DNA of 10,877 nt from CAZMGG01 sp964565715 (GTDB lineage Bacteria; Planctomycetota; UBA1135; UBA2386), in assembly GCA_964565715.1 (NCBI GenBank), contig CAZMGG010000171.1, positions 1 through 10,877 on the forward strand. The letters run 5' to 3'. The stretch's first letter is position 1. The number at the start of each line of letters is the position of its first letter. The translations under genes were made by a program, and so were the position numbers. Positions 5,938 through 10,877 of the stretch are shown in pieces. The notes under the pieces are model-generated. The model was not told where the DNA came from. It made no database searches and was given only the letters and a program-made list of their open reading frames with translations.

Positions 5938-8637
5938 TCAGCGGCTGCGGCTGGAGGCCTTGCGGCGGGCGGGCCTCTTCTTGCCGCCGCCCTTGGCGGC
6001 GCGTTCGGCCAGCAGCTCGACGGCGCGGGCCAGGGTCAGGTGGTCCGGCGTCTCGCCCTTGGGCAGCGAGGCGTTGGTGGTGCCGTCGCTGACGTAGGGG
6101 CCGTAGCGGCCGTCGCGCAGGGTGATCGAGGCGCCGGACTGCGGGTGCGCGCCGAGCGCCTTCAGCGCCTTCGGCGGGCCGCGCCGGGCGCCGCCGCGGC
6201 CGCCGGTCTTCGGCTTGCGGAACAGGTCCAGCGCCTGCTCGAGGGTCACGTCGAGCGGCGTCGACTCCGGCGGGATGCTGCGGGTGTCGGTGCCCCACTT
6301 GAGGTAGGGGCCGTAGCGGCCGTCCTGGGCGGTGATCTCCAGCTCCTCGTCGCCCTCGGGCGGCTTCGCCTTGCCGAGCACGCGCGGCAGCGCCAGCACC
6401 GCCAGGGCCTCGTCGAGGGTGACGGTCTCCGGCGCCATGCCCTTCAGCAGCGACGCCATCTTCGGCTTGCCGTCCTTCTTGCCCTTGCCCTTGCCCTTCT
6501 GCGGCTCCGGATCGCCGAGCTGGAAGTAGGGGCCGAAGCGACCGACCTTGACGTAGACCGGCTTGCCGCTCTCGGGATCGGTGCCGAGCGAGCGCGGGCC
6601 CTCGGCGCCCTTCTGCAGCAGGTCCAGCGCCTTCTTCAGGCTCAGTTCGTCGGGGGCGGTGTCGTCGGGCAGGCTGGCGCGCTGCTCGCCGCAGCTGAGG
6701 AACGGGCCGTAGCGGCCGACCCGCACGTCGACCGCCTCGCCCTTGTCGTTGTGGCCGAGCGGGATGGTGCAGACCGTGCGCGGATCGATGTCGCCCTCGA
6801 CGCGGCTCAGCTCGTCGCGCAGGCCGGGCTTGCCGTTGCCGACCCAGAAGCGCTGCAGGTAGTCGAGGCGGCGCGCCTCGCCGTTGCTGATGGCGTCGAG
6901 GTCGTCCTCCATCTTGGCGGTGAAGGCGTAGTCGACCAGCCAGCCCAGGTGGCCGGCCATCAGGTCGGTGACGGCAAACGCGGTGAAGGTCGGCACCAGG
7001 GCGGTGCCCTTCTTGAAACAGTACTCGCGGGCCAGGATGGTCTCGATGATCGAGGCGTAGGTGCTGGGGCGGCCGATGCCGCGGGCCTCCAGTTCCTTGA
7101 TCAGCCCGGCCTCGGTGAGGCGCGGCGGCGGCTGCGTGGTGTGGCCATGGGGCTCCAGTTCGTCGCAGTCGGCGGGCTGGCCGACGGCCACCTTGGGCAG
7201 CACGCGCTCGGCCTCGGCCAGCTCGCTCTCGGCCTCCTCCAGGTCCTCGACGTAGGCGAGGCGGAAGCCCGGGTAGTCGTAGGTCTTGCCGGTGGCCTGG
7301 AAGACCGCGTCGCCGTCGGCGCCGGCGTCCATCGTCAGCGTCAGTGTGGTGCGCTGGCCGTGCGCGTCCTTCATCTGGCAGGCCACCGTGCGGCGGTAGA
7401 TCAGCTCGTAGACGCGACGTTCGTCCTCGCCCACCTCGTTGGCCACCGCCTCGGGGTGCTGGAAGTCGCTGCCGGCGGGCCGGATCGCCTCGTGCGCCTC
7501 CTGGGCGTTGCGCACCTTCGTCGAGTAGGTGCGGGGGCTGCCCGGCAGGTGTTCCTTGCCGTACTCGCGGCCGATCAGGGCGCGCGCCGCCGACAGCGCC
7601 TGCTCCGACAGGGTCGTCGAGTCGGTGCGCATGTAGGTGATGAAGCCGTTCTCGTAGAGGCGCTGCGCGGCCCGCATGGTGCGCTGGGCGCCGAAGCGCA
7701 GCTTGCGCGAGGCCTCCTGCTGCAGCGTGCTGGTGGTGAACGGCGGCGCCGGCCGCTCGGTGAACGGCTTCTGCTCGAGGTTCTTCACCGTCGCCGTCCG
7801 GCCCGCCAGCCGGTCGGCCACCGCCACCGCGCGCTCCTGGCCGAGCTGCAGCACGCTGGCCGAGCCGTCCTTGCCGCCGGTCTTCAGCCGGCCGGTGTCG
7901 GGATCGAAGTCGCGGCCGACGGCGATGCGCTGGCCGGCGAGCTGGATCATCGTGGCGGCGAAGCGGGTGCGCTCGGCGCCCTTGCCCGCCGGCGTGAAGC
8001 GGCCCTCGATGCTCCAGTAGTCGGCCGACTGGAACTTCATCCGTTCCTTCTCGCGCTCGACGATCAGGCGCACGGCCACCGACTGCACCCGGCCCGCCGA
8101 CAGCTTCGGCTTGATCTTCTTCCAGAGCAGCGGCGACACCGAGTAGCCGTAGAGGCGGTCGACGATGCGCCGGGTCTCCTGCGCCTCGACCAGGGCCTCG
8201 TCGATGTCGCGCGGCTGCTCCAGCGCCTCGTGGATCGCGCTCTCGGTGATCTCGTGGAACACCAGGCGCTTGACCGGGCACTTCGGCTTCAGCTCCTGCA
8301 GCAGATGCCAGGAGATCGACTCCCCCTCGCGGTCCTCGTCGGTCGCCAGGTAGAGCTTGTCGGCGTGCTTCAGGGCCGTCTTCAGCTTCTGGATCTGCGC
8401 CCTCTTGTCGGCCGGCACCACGTAGAGCGGCTTGAACTCGTCCTCGACGTCGATGCCGAGCCGGGCCCACTTCTCCTTCTTCAGGTCGGCGGGGATCTCG
8501 CTGGCGTCCGACGGCAGGTCGCGGACGTGGCCGATGCTCGCCTCGATGGTGAATCCCTTGCCCAGGAACTTGCCGATGGTGCGGGCCTTCGCCGGGGATT
8601 CGACGATGACGAGGGTGTTGCCGGACTTGCTGGCCAT
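5938..8637 (-). CDS. topA: DNA topoisomerase I (type IA)
   Basis: 899 codons from ATG 8637. It relaxes negative supercoils by passing one strand through a transient 5'-phosphotyrosine break. The Toprim domain starts with LVIVESPAKARTIGKFL (Glu13) and has ATDEDREGE (Asp100, Asp102, Glu104, metal binding). KLSAGRVQSVAVRLIVERE and the active-site block ITYMRTDSTTLS (Tyr335) follow. There is no Cys4 zinc-ribbon tail. The C-terminus instead has four GR-[YF]-GPY/F repeat modules at about residues 640, 697, 771 and 841, then a Lys/Arg-rich end (KKRPARRKASSRSR), a plan seen in mycobacterial and many other bacterial enzymes. A Lys-Gly run (KGKGKGKK), coded by a hexamer-like repeat near 6481-6500, separates modules 2 and 3. 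Length is normal for the family. It is the first gene of the minus-strand run and is divergent from the methyltransferase gene. Confidence 0.97.
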   Translation of the reverse strand: MASKSGNTLVIVESPAKARTIGKFLGKGFTIEASIGHVRDLPSDASEIPADLKKEKWARLGIDVEDEFKPLYVVPADKRAQIQKLKTALKHADKLYLATDEDREGESISWHLLQELKPKCPVKRLVFHEITESAIHEALEQPRDIDEALVEAQETRRIVDRLYGYSVSPLLWKKIKPKLSAGRVQSVAVRLIVEREKERMKFQSADYWSIEGRFTPAGKGAERTRFAATMIQLAGQRIAVGRDFDPDTGRLKTGGKDGSASVLQLGQERAVAVADRLAGRTATVKNLEQKPFTERPAPPFTTSTLQQEASRKLRFGAQRTMRAAQRLYENGFITYMRTDSTTLSEQALSAARALIGREYGKEHLPGSPRTYSTKVRNAQEAHEAIRPAGSDFQHPEAVANEVGEDERRVYELIYRRTVACQMKDAHGQRTTLTLTMDAGADGDAVFQATGKTYDYPGFRLAYVEDLEEAESELAEAERVLPKVAVGQPADCDELEPHGHTTQPPPRLTEAGLIKELEARGIGRPSTYASIIETILAREYCFKKGTALVPTFTAFAVTDLMAGHLGWLVDYAFTAKMEDDLDAISNGEARRLDYLQRFWVGNGKPGLRDELSRVEGDIDPRTVCTIPLGHNDKGEAVDVRVGRYGPFLSCGEQRASLPDDTAPDELSLKKALDLLQKGAEGPRSLGTDPESGKPVYVKVGRFGPYFQLGDPEPQKGKGKGKKDGKPKMASLLKGMAPETVTLDEALAVLALPRVLGKAKPPEGDEELEITAQDGRYGPYLKWGTDTRSIPPESTPLDVTLEQALDLFRKPKTGGRGGARRGPPKALKALGAHPQSGASITLRDGRYGPYVSDGTTNASLPKGETPDHLTLARAVELLAERAAKGGGKKRPARRKASSRSR

Positions 8638-8648
8638 GAAGGGGGGTC

Positions 8649-8678
8649 TTGTTAGGGGCGGGGGGAAGCGCCTGTCAA
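8649..8678 (-). promoter_or_regulatory. Likely topA promoter
   Basis: Minus strand has a perfect -35 TTGACA (8678-8673), an 18-nt C-rich spacer and TAACAA (8654-8649, 3/6 match to -10). The ATG at 8637 lies only 11 nt beyond the -10 box, so the transcript would be leaderless or nearly so, consistent with the absence of a Shine-Dalgarno before topA. Confidence 0.5.
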
Positions 8679-8720
8679 GGTCTTCGGCCGATGGCGGCCC
8701 CGGCTTGAAGGCGCCGACCC

Positions 8721-8778
8721 TCGCGCGCGCCCCCGCGCGCGGGTGCGCGCGCGAGTGCGCGCGCGGGTGCGCGCGCGA
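8721..8778. repeat. Alternating CG-rich tract with three 12-bp units (Z-DNA-prone)
   Basis: Positions 8743-8754, 8755-8766 and 8767-8778 are three copies of GTGCGCGCGCGR. They are preceded by further CG alternation (8722-8730) and a perfect palindrome CCCGCGCGCGGG (8732-8743). Long alternating purine-pyrimidine CG/TG runs are the classical Z-DNA-forming sequence under negative supercoiling. The tract lies in the 180-bp gap between the divergent topA and methyltransferase starts. Confidence 0.85.
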
Positions 8779-8804
8779 GGTGGGAAGCGACGGCGGCGGG
8801 ACTT

Positions 8805-8808
8805 AGGA
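8805..8808 (+). promoter_or_regulatory. Shine-Dalgarno that sets the methyltransferase start
   Basis: AGGA lies 9 nt before ATG 8818. This favours that ATG over the in-frame GTG at 8743, which would add 25 codons made mostly from the CG dodecamer array (Arg-Ala-Arg-Val repeats). Confidence 0.5.
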
Positions 8809-8817
8809 TCACCGGCC

Positions 8818-10167
8818 ATGGCACGCGGTGAGGCGGCTGGCGAGGCGGTGGGCGAGCTGGCCCAAGGGTTCCTGTTCGCGCCGGCGCCTCCGGCGCCGTC
8901 GGCGCCGTCGGCGCCGTCGACGCCGTCGACGCCCCGCGTCGCCGGCACCGTCGACGGTCTCGCCGCCGAGCTGCGCGCCTTCGCCGAGTTCGGCGGGCCG
9001 ACCGAGGTCGGCGAGGTGGCCGCCGTGCCCACCTTCACCAACGAGTTCTGGACCGCCGGGCAGCGCCAGGGCCACTCGCTGCACGAGGTGAGCTACCGGG
9101 CCTGCTTCAAGCCGCAGCTCCCGGCGTTCTTCATCGAGCGGCTGACGGCGCCGGGGCAGGTGGTGTTCGACCCCTTCCTCGGCCGCGGCACCACGGCCCT
9201 GGAGGCGGCCCTGCGCGGGCGCATCCCGGCCGGCAACGACGTGAACCCCCTGTCGCGGATGCTGCTCCGGCCCCGGCTGCGGCCGCCGGCGGTGGGGGAG
9301 GTGGAGGCGGCCCTGCGGGACCTGGACCTGTCGTTCGACGGCGAGCTGCCCGAGGACCTGCTGGTGTTCTTCCACCCCGAGACCCTGCGCGAGATCTGTG
9401 CCCTGCGGGCGCACCTGCTGGCGGGGGCGGGCGGCGGCGACCTCGACCCGGTCGACGACTGGCTGCGGATGGTGACGATCAACCGGCTCACCGGCCACAG
9501 CCCGGGCTTCCTGTCGGTCTACACGCTGCCGCCCAACCAGGCGACCTCGGTGGACGCGCAGCGCAAGATCAACGAGAAGCGCCGGCAGGAGCCGCCGCGC
9601 CGCGATCTGCGGCGGGTGGTGGCCAAGAAGAGCCGCCAGCTGCTCGGCGACGCCGATCCGGCGTGCCGCGCCACCCTGGCCGCGGTGGCCGATCGCATGG
9701 TCCTCAGCACCGGCCCCGCCGCCGCCGTGCCGGCCCTGGCCGACCATTCGGTGCACCTGGTGGTCACCTCGCCGCCGTTCCTCGACGTGGTGCAGTACGC
9801 CGCCGACAACTGGCTGCGCTGCTGGTTCGGCGGCATCGACCCGGCGTCGGTGGCCATCACCATGGCCCGCACCGTGCCCGCCTGGCAGGCGGCCATGACC
9901 GAGGTCCTGCGCGAACTCCGCCGCATCCTGGTGCCCGGCGGCGCCGTCGCCTTCGAGGTCGGCGAGGTCCGCGGCGGCAAGGTCCGCCTCGAGGAAGCGG
10001 TGATCCCCGCCGCCCGCGCCGCCGGCCTCGAGCCGGTCCTGGTCCTGATCAACCGTCAGCAGTTCACCAAGACCGCCAACTGCTGGGGCGTCGGCAACAA
10101 CCAGAAGGGCACCAACACCAACCGCGTCGTGGTGCTGCGCGCGCCGTCCCGCCGCCCCCGCGCGTAG
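8818..10167 (+). CDS. Solitary DNA methyltransferase, probably N4-cytosine (N4/N6 amino-methyltransferase family)
   Basis: 449 codons from ATG 8818. It should transfer a methyl group from S-adenosylmethionine to an exocyclic amino group in DNA. After a Pro/Ala/Ser linker (about 22-40) comes NEFWTAGQRQGHSLHEVSYR, then motif X/I VVFDPFLGRGTT (Asp118-Thr126) and a motif II-like GNDVNPLS. About 190 residues later comes catalytic motif IV TSPPF (317-321), in VVTSPPFLDVVQY. LRRILVPGGAVAFEVGEV and an Asn-rich end (TANCWGVGNNQKGTNTNR) follow. TSPP with F or Y points to m4C; NPPY/DPPY would be expected for m6A. The order I, long insert (possible target recognition), IV fits an alpha-like arrangement. 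No restriction gene is seen nearby. The stop codon sits in the loop/arm of a strong palindrome. Members of this family occur in bacteria and phages. Confidence 0.88.
   Translation: MARGEAAGEAVGELAQGFLFAPAPPAPSAPSAPSTPSTPRVAGTVDGLAAELRAFAEFGGPTEVGEVAAVPTFTNEFWTAGQRQGHSLHEVSYRACFKPQLPAFFIERLTAPGQVVFDPFLGRGTTALEAALRGRIPAGNDVNPLSRMLLRPRLRPPAVGEVEAALRDLDLSFDGELPEDLLVFFHPETLREICALRAHLLAGAGGGDLDPVDDWLRMVTINRLTGHSPGFLSVYTLPPNQATSVDAQRKINEKRRQEPPRRDLRRVVAKKSRQLLGDADPACRATLAAVADRMVLSTGPAAAVPALADHSVHLVVTSPPFLDVVQYAADNWLRCWFGGIDPASVAITMARTVPAWQAAMTEVLRELRRILVPGGAVAFEVGEVRGGKVRLEEAVIPAARAAGLEPVLVLINRQQFTKTANCWGVGNNQKGTNTNRVVVLRAPSRRPRA
8882..8935 (+). repeat. In-frame 9-bp tandem repeat in the methyltransferase linker
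   Basis: Six 9-bp units of the form CGGCGCCGT/CGACGCCGT, the first and last diverged, encode Ala-Pro-Ser / Thr-Pro-Ser triplets between residues about 22 and 40. The unit is a multiple of 3, so copy-number change would alter linker length without frameshift. Confidence 0.85.
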
Positions 10168-10183
10168 CGCGGGGGCGTCAGCC
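10155..10183. repeat. REP-like palindromic repeat, copy 1
   Basis: Perfect 9-bp arms CCCCCGCGC / GCGCGGGGG around a GTA loop (10155-10175), followed by GCGTCAGCC. It overlaps the methyltransferase stop codon TAG (10165-10167). An alternative hairpin GGGGGC-GTCA-GCCCCC (10171-10186) shares bases with it. It can act as a transcription end for the methyltransferase, but it lacks a T-tract. It matches copy 2 over 29 bp with two mismatches. Confidence 0.8.
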
Positions 10184-10270
10184 CCCCCCGGCCCGGCCCG
10201 CGCCCCCGCCGCCCCCGGCCCCCCCCCCGCGGCCGCCCCCCGGCCCCCGGCCCCGGGCCCCCCCGCCCCC
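10182..10270. other. C-tract block (G-quadruplex potential on minus strand)
   Basis: Almost only C and G on the plus strand, with C runs of 5 to 10 bases (for example C8 at 10182-10189 and C10 at 10219-10228) separated by one or two G or GCG. The minus strand therefore has many closely spaced G-runs able to form G-quadruplexes. No coding pattern is visible. Confidence 0.6.
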
Positions 10271-10294
10271 GCGCGTTGCGGGGGGGCGTCAGCC
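10266..10294. repeat. REP-like palindromic repeat, copy 2
   Basis: Same orientation as copy 1, with arms CCCCCGC / GCGGGGG, loop GCGTT and then the same GGCGTCAGCC tail. It differs from copy 1 at two positions, in the loop and its neighbouring arm, and the palindrome survives with 7-bp arms. The two copies lie 111 bp apart start to start. Confidence 0.75.
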
Positions 10295-10328
10295 CGGCCG
10301 GCCCGGCCCCGGCCCCTCGCCGCGCTAC

Positions 10329-10397
10329 CCCCGCCGCATCGCCCTCGCCCCGCCGCATCGCCCTCGCCCCGCCGCATCGGCCTCGCCCCGCCCCATC
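10329..10397. repeat. 19-bp tandem repeat, 3 units plus a partial
   Basis: Units of CCCCGCCGCATCGCCCTCG at 10329-10347, 10348-10366 (identical) and 10367-10385 (one change), then a diverged partial (10386-10397) that runs into the inverted repeat at 10393. Nineteen is not a multiple of 3 and no convincing protein is encoded. Confidence 0.85.
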
Positions 10398-10404
10398 TTG
10401 ATTG
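10393..10404. repeat. Inverted repeat, left arm
   Basis: CCATCTTGATTG is the exact reverse complement of 10725-10736. The similarity continues imperfectly inward: CGCACTAATTT here against AAATTCTGCC on the other side, with a one-base gap. These are the only A/T-containing islands in this C-rich stretch. Confidence 0.8.
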
Positions 10405-10425
10405 CGCACTAATTTCCCGACCCGC

Positions 10426-10448
10426 CCCCGACCCGTCCCGCACGTCCC
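10426..10448. repeat. 23-bp direct repeat, copy 1
   Basis: Identical to 10518-10540; core CGACCCGTCCCGCACGTCCC. The pair flanks the 10-bp tandem array. Confidence 0.85.
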
Positions 10449-10451
10449 CAG

Positions 10452-10501
10452 AAACCGCCTCAAACCGCCTCAAACCGCCCCAAACCGCCCCAAACCGCCC
10501 C
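10452..10501. repeat. 10-bp tandem repeat, 5 units
   Basis: Five head-to-tail copies of AAACCGCCYC, the first two with T and the last three with C. AAA tracts recur every 10 bp, close to one helical turn, which can give mild intrinsic curvature. Confidence 0.9.
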
Positions 10502-10517
10502 CAACCCACGCCGGACG

Positions 10518-10540
10518 CCCCGACCCGTCCCGCACGTCCC
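10518..10540. repeat. 23-bp direct repeat, copy 2
   Basis: Perfect second copy of 10426-10448, starting 92 bp after the first copy starts. The stretch from 10541 to about 10670 shows nothing else recognisable apart from C-rich sequence. Confidence 0.85.
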
Positions 10541-10671
10541 TCGCGCCGCTCCGCAGCCGGCGCCGACCCCACCCGACCCCGCCCGGCGCCCCCCAGCGCC
10601 GAACCGTCCGAAAACGCCGCGATTCGGGACCAACGGGGCCCACGCGTGCCCAATCCGGCCCGGCGACGCGG

Positions 10672-10690
10672 CGGATTCTCGAAGAATCCG
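10672..10690. repeat. Perfect hairpin upstream of the transposase gene
   Basis: CGGATTCT-CGA-AGAATCCG: 8-bp arms and a 3-nt loop, ending 42 bp before the transposase ATG. A second small hairpin TCGGG-CCT-CCCGA follows at 10698-10710. Subterminal hairpins are the recognition elements of IS200/IS605-type (Y1) transposases; assigning that role here is an inference. There is no T-tract. Confidence 0.6.
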
Positions 10691-10724
10691 ATGGACTTCG
10701 GGCCTCCCGACGCTAAATTCTGCC

Positions 10725-10736
10725 CAATCAAGATGG
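10725..10736. repeat. Inverted repeat, right arm (overlaps the transposase start codon)
   Basis: CAATCAAGATGG, the exact inverse of 10393-10404, contains the ATG (10733-10735) of the transposase gene. TAAATT at 10714-10719 just upstream could be a -10 box for a short-leader transcript; no good -35 was found. Confidence 0.8.
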
Positions 10737-10877
10737 CGGTGCGAGCGAGCAAGAAGCGTGCGAAGGCGGCCAACGGCCTGTTGCCGTTCCGTGGGCAGCA
10801 CGGCGGCGCCCGGCCGGGGGCGGGGCGGAAGCCGAAGCACGGCCGGGCGGGCGTGAGGCATCGCCAGCGCGCAGCGC
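10733..10877 (+). CDS. N-terminus of a REP-associated (RAYT / IS200-like Y1) transposase, runs off right edge
   Basis: 48 complete codons from ATG 10733. After a basic N-terminus (MAVRASKKRAKAANG) comes LPFRGQHGGARPGAGRKPKH, then GRAGVRHRQRAA. The LPFR, GGARPGAGRKPK and AGVRHR blocks are the recurrent N-terminal signature of RAYT-type transposases in high-GC bacteria (similar family members have LxLRxxGGRRxGAGRKPKGxxAGVxHRxR). The Y1_Tnp domain with HUH and catalytic Tyr would follow beyond the edge and cannot be checked here. These single-strand DNA transposases act on REP hairpins, and two REP-like palindromes lie 0.45-0.6 kb upstream. There is no clear Shine-Dalgarno. The start codon lies in an inverted repeat. 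Whether the gene is intact is unknown. Confidence 0.75.
   Translation, partial: MAVRASKKRAKAANGLLPFRGQHGGARPGAGRKPKHGRAGVRHRQRAA

Noticed and set aside
4152..6092. 646-codon plus-strand frame across the repeat, nadA and the small membrane gene
   Set aside because: It spans three genes in antisense, begins in the TRPDQ repeat coded by the microsatellite and has no domain signal.
5842..8655. Long plus-strand open frame of 937 codons opposite topA
   Set aside because: It is antisense to unmistakable topoisomerase I motifs; its composition is repetitive Leu/Ala/Arg/Val and no domain is recognisable.
10155..10186. Classical Rho-independent terminator for the methyltransferase
   Set aside because: The stem is strong but no T-run follows, and the same palindrome recurs at 10266. 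It is better described as a REP-like repeat that may incidentally end transcription.
10394..10396. Minus-strand ATG in the left inverted-repeat arm as the start of a divergent gene
   Set aside because: The following frame is only Gly/Arg/Ala repeats from the 19-bp array and C-tracts, with no transposase-like sequence. At most it is a relic.
10329..10540. CRISPR-like array
   Set aside because: The repeats are direct, short and contiguous or nested with no unique spacers of regular length, and no cas genes are present.
8809..10773. 654-codon minus-strand frame opposite the methyltransferase and repeat island
   Set aside because: Low-complexity Gly/Arg/Ala sequence from GC-rich shadow and C-tract DNA; the plus strand carries clear methyltransferase motifs.

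Overview
The window is very GC-rich (about 70% by eye) with dense, mostly minus-strand bacterial genes. A long secreted hydrolase with FG-GAP-like propeller repeats, a topoisomerase I with C-terminal GRYGPY-type repeats, and a RAYT-type transposase start all fit a high-GC Planctomycetota-like or similar environmental bacterium. That placement is an inference; no ribosomal marker is present.

Layout. Reading leftward on the minus strand from about 8637 are topA (DNA topoisomerase I), a small membrane-anchored protein of unknown function, nadA (quinolinate synthase), a 1367-codon alpha/beta-hydrolase plus beta-propeller exported protein, and the first 17 codons of a further exported protein that runs off the left edge. 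On the plus strand, divergent from topA, is a solitary DNA methyltransferase (8818-10167). About 565 bp without a gene follow, filled with palindromes, tandem repeats and C-tracts. The N-terminus of a REP-associated (Y1/IS200-like) transposase then runs off the right edge.

Main discovery. The obvious start of the large hydrolase/propeller gene (GTG at 4163) is not its real start. Immediately upstream, in the same frame, lie a classical signal-peptide C-region (LALGAAAGLAVA, then Q) and eleven perfect copies of the pentanucleotide TCTGG (coding strand). A GTG start with a good Shine-Dalgarno (4290) and an ATG (4275) lie just beyond the repeat. Because the unit is 5 bp, gain or loss of units shifts the frame. 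The leader joins the protein body only when the copy number is a multiple of 3. Eleven copies leaves it out of frame, so the sequenced molecule appears to be in the OFF state. This resembles the CTCTT repeats in the signal peptide of Neisseria opa genes: an apparently phase-variable secreted enzyme, possibly with polar effects on the coupled downstream exported gene.

Secondary signals are a Z-DNA-prone dodecamer array between the divergent topA and methyltransferase genes. There are also two near-identical REP-like palindromes next to a RAYT transposase gene. A 12-bp inverted repeat, with an A/T-containing inner flank, brackets a 344-bp block of 19-bp, 10-bp and 23-bp repeats.
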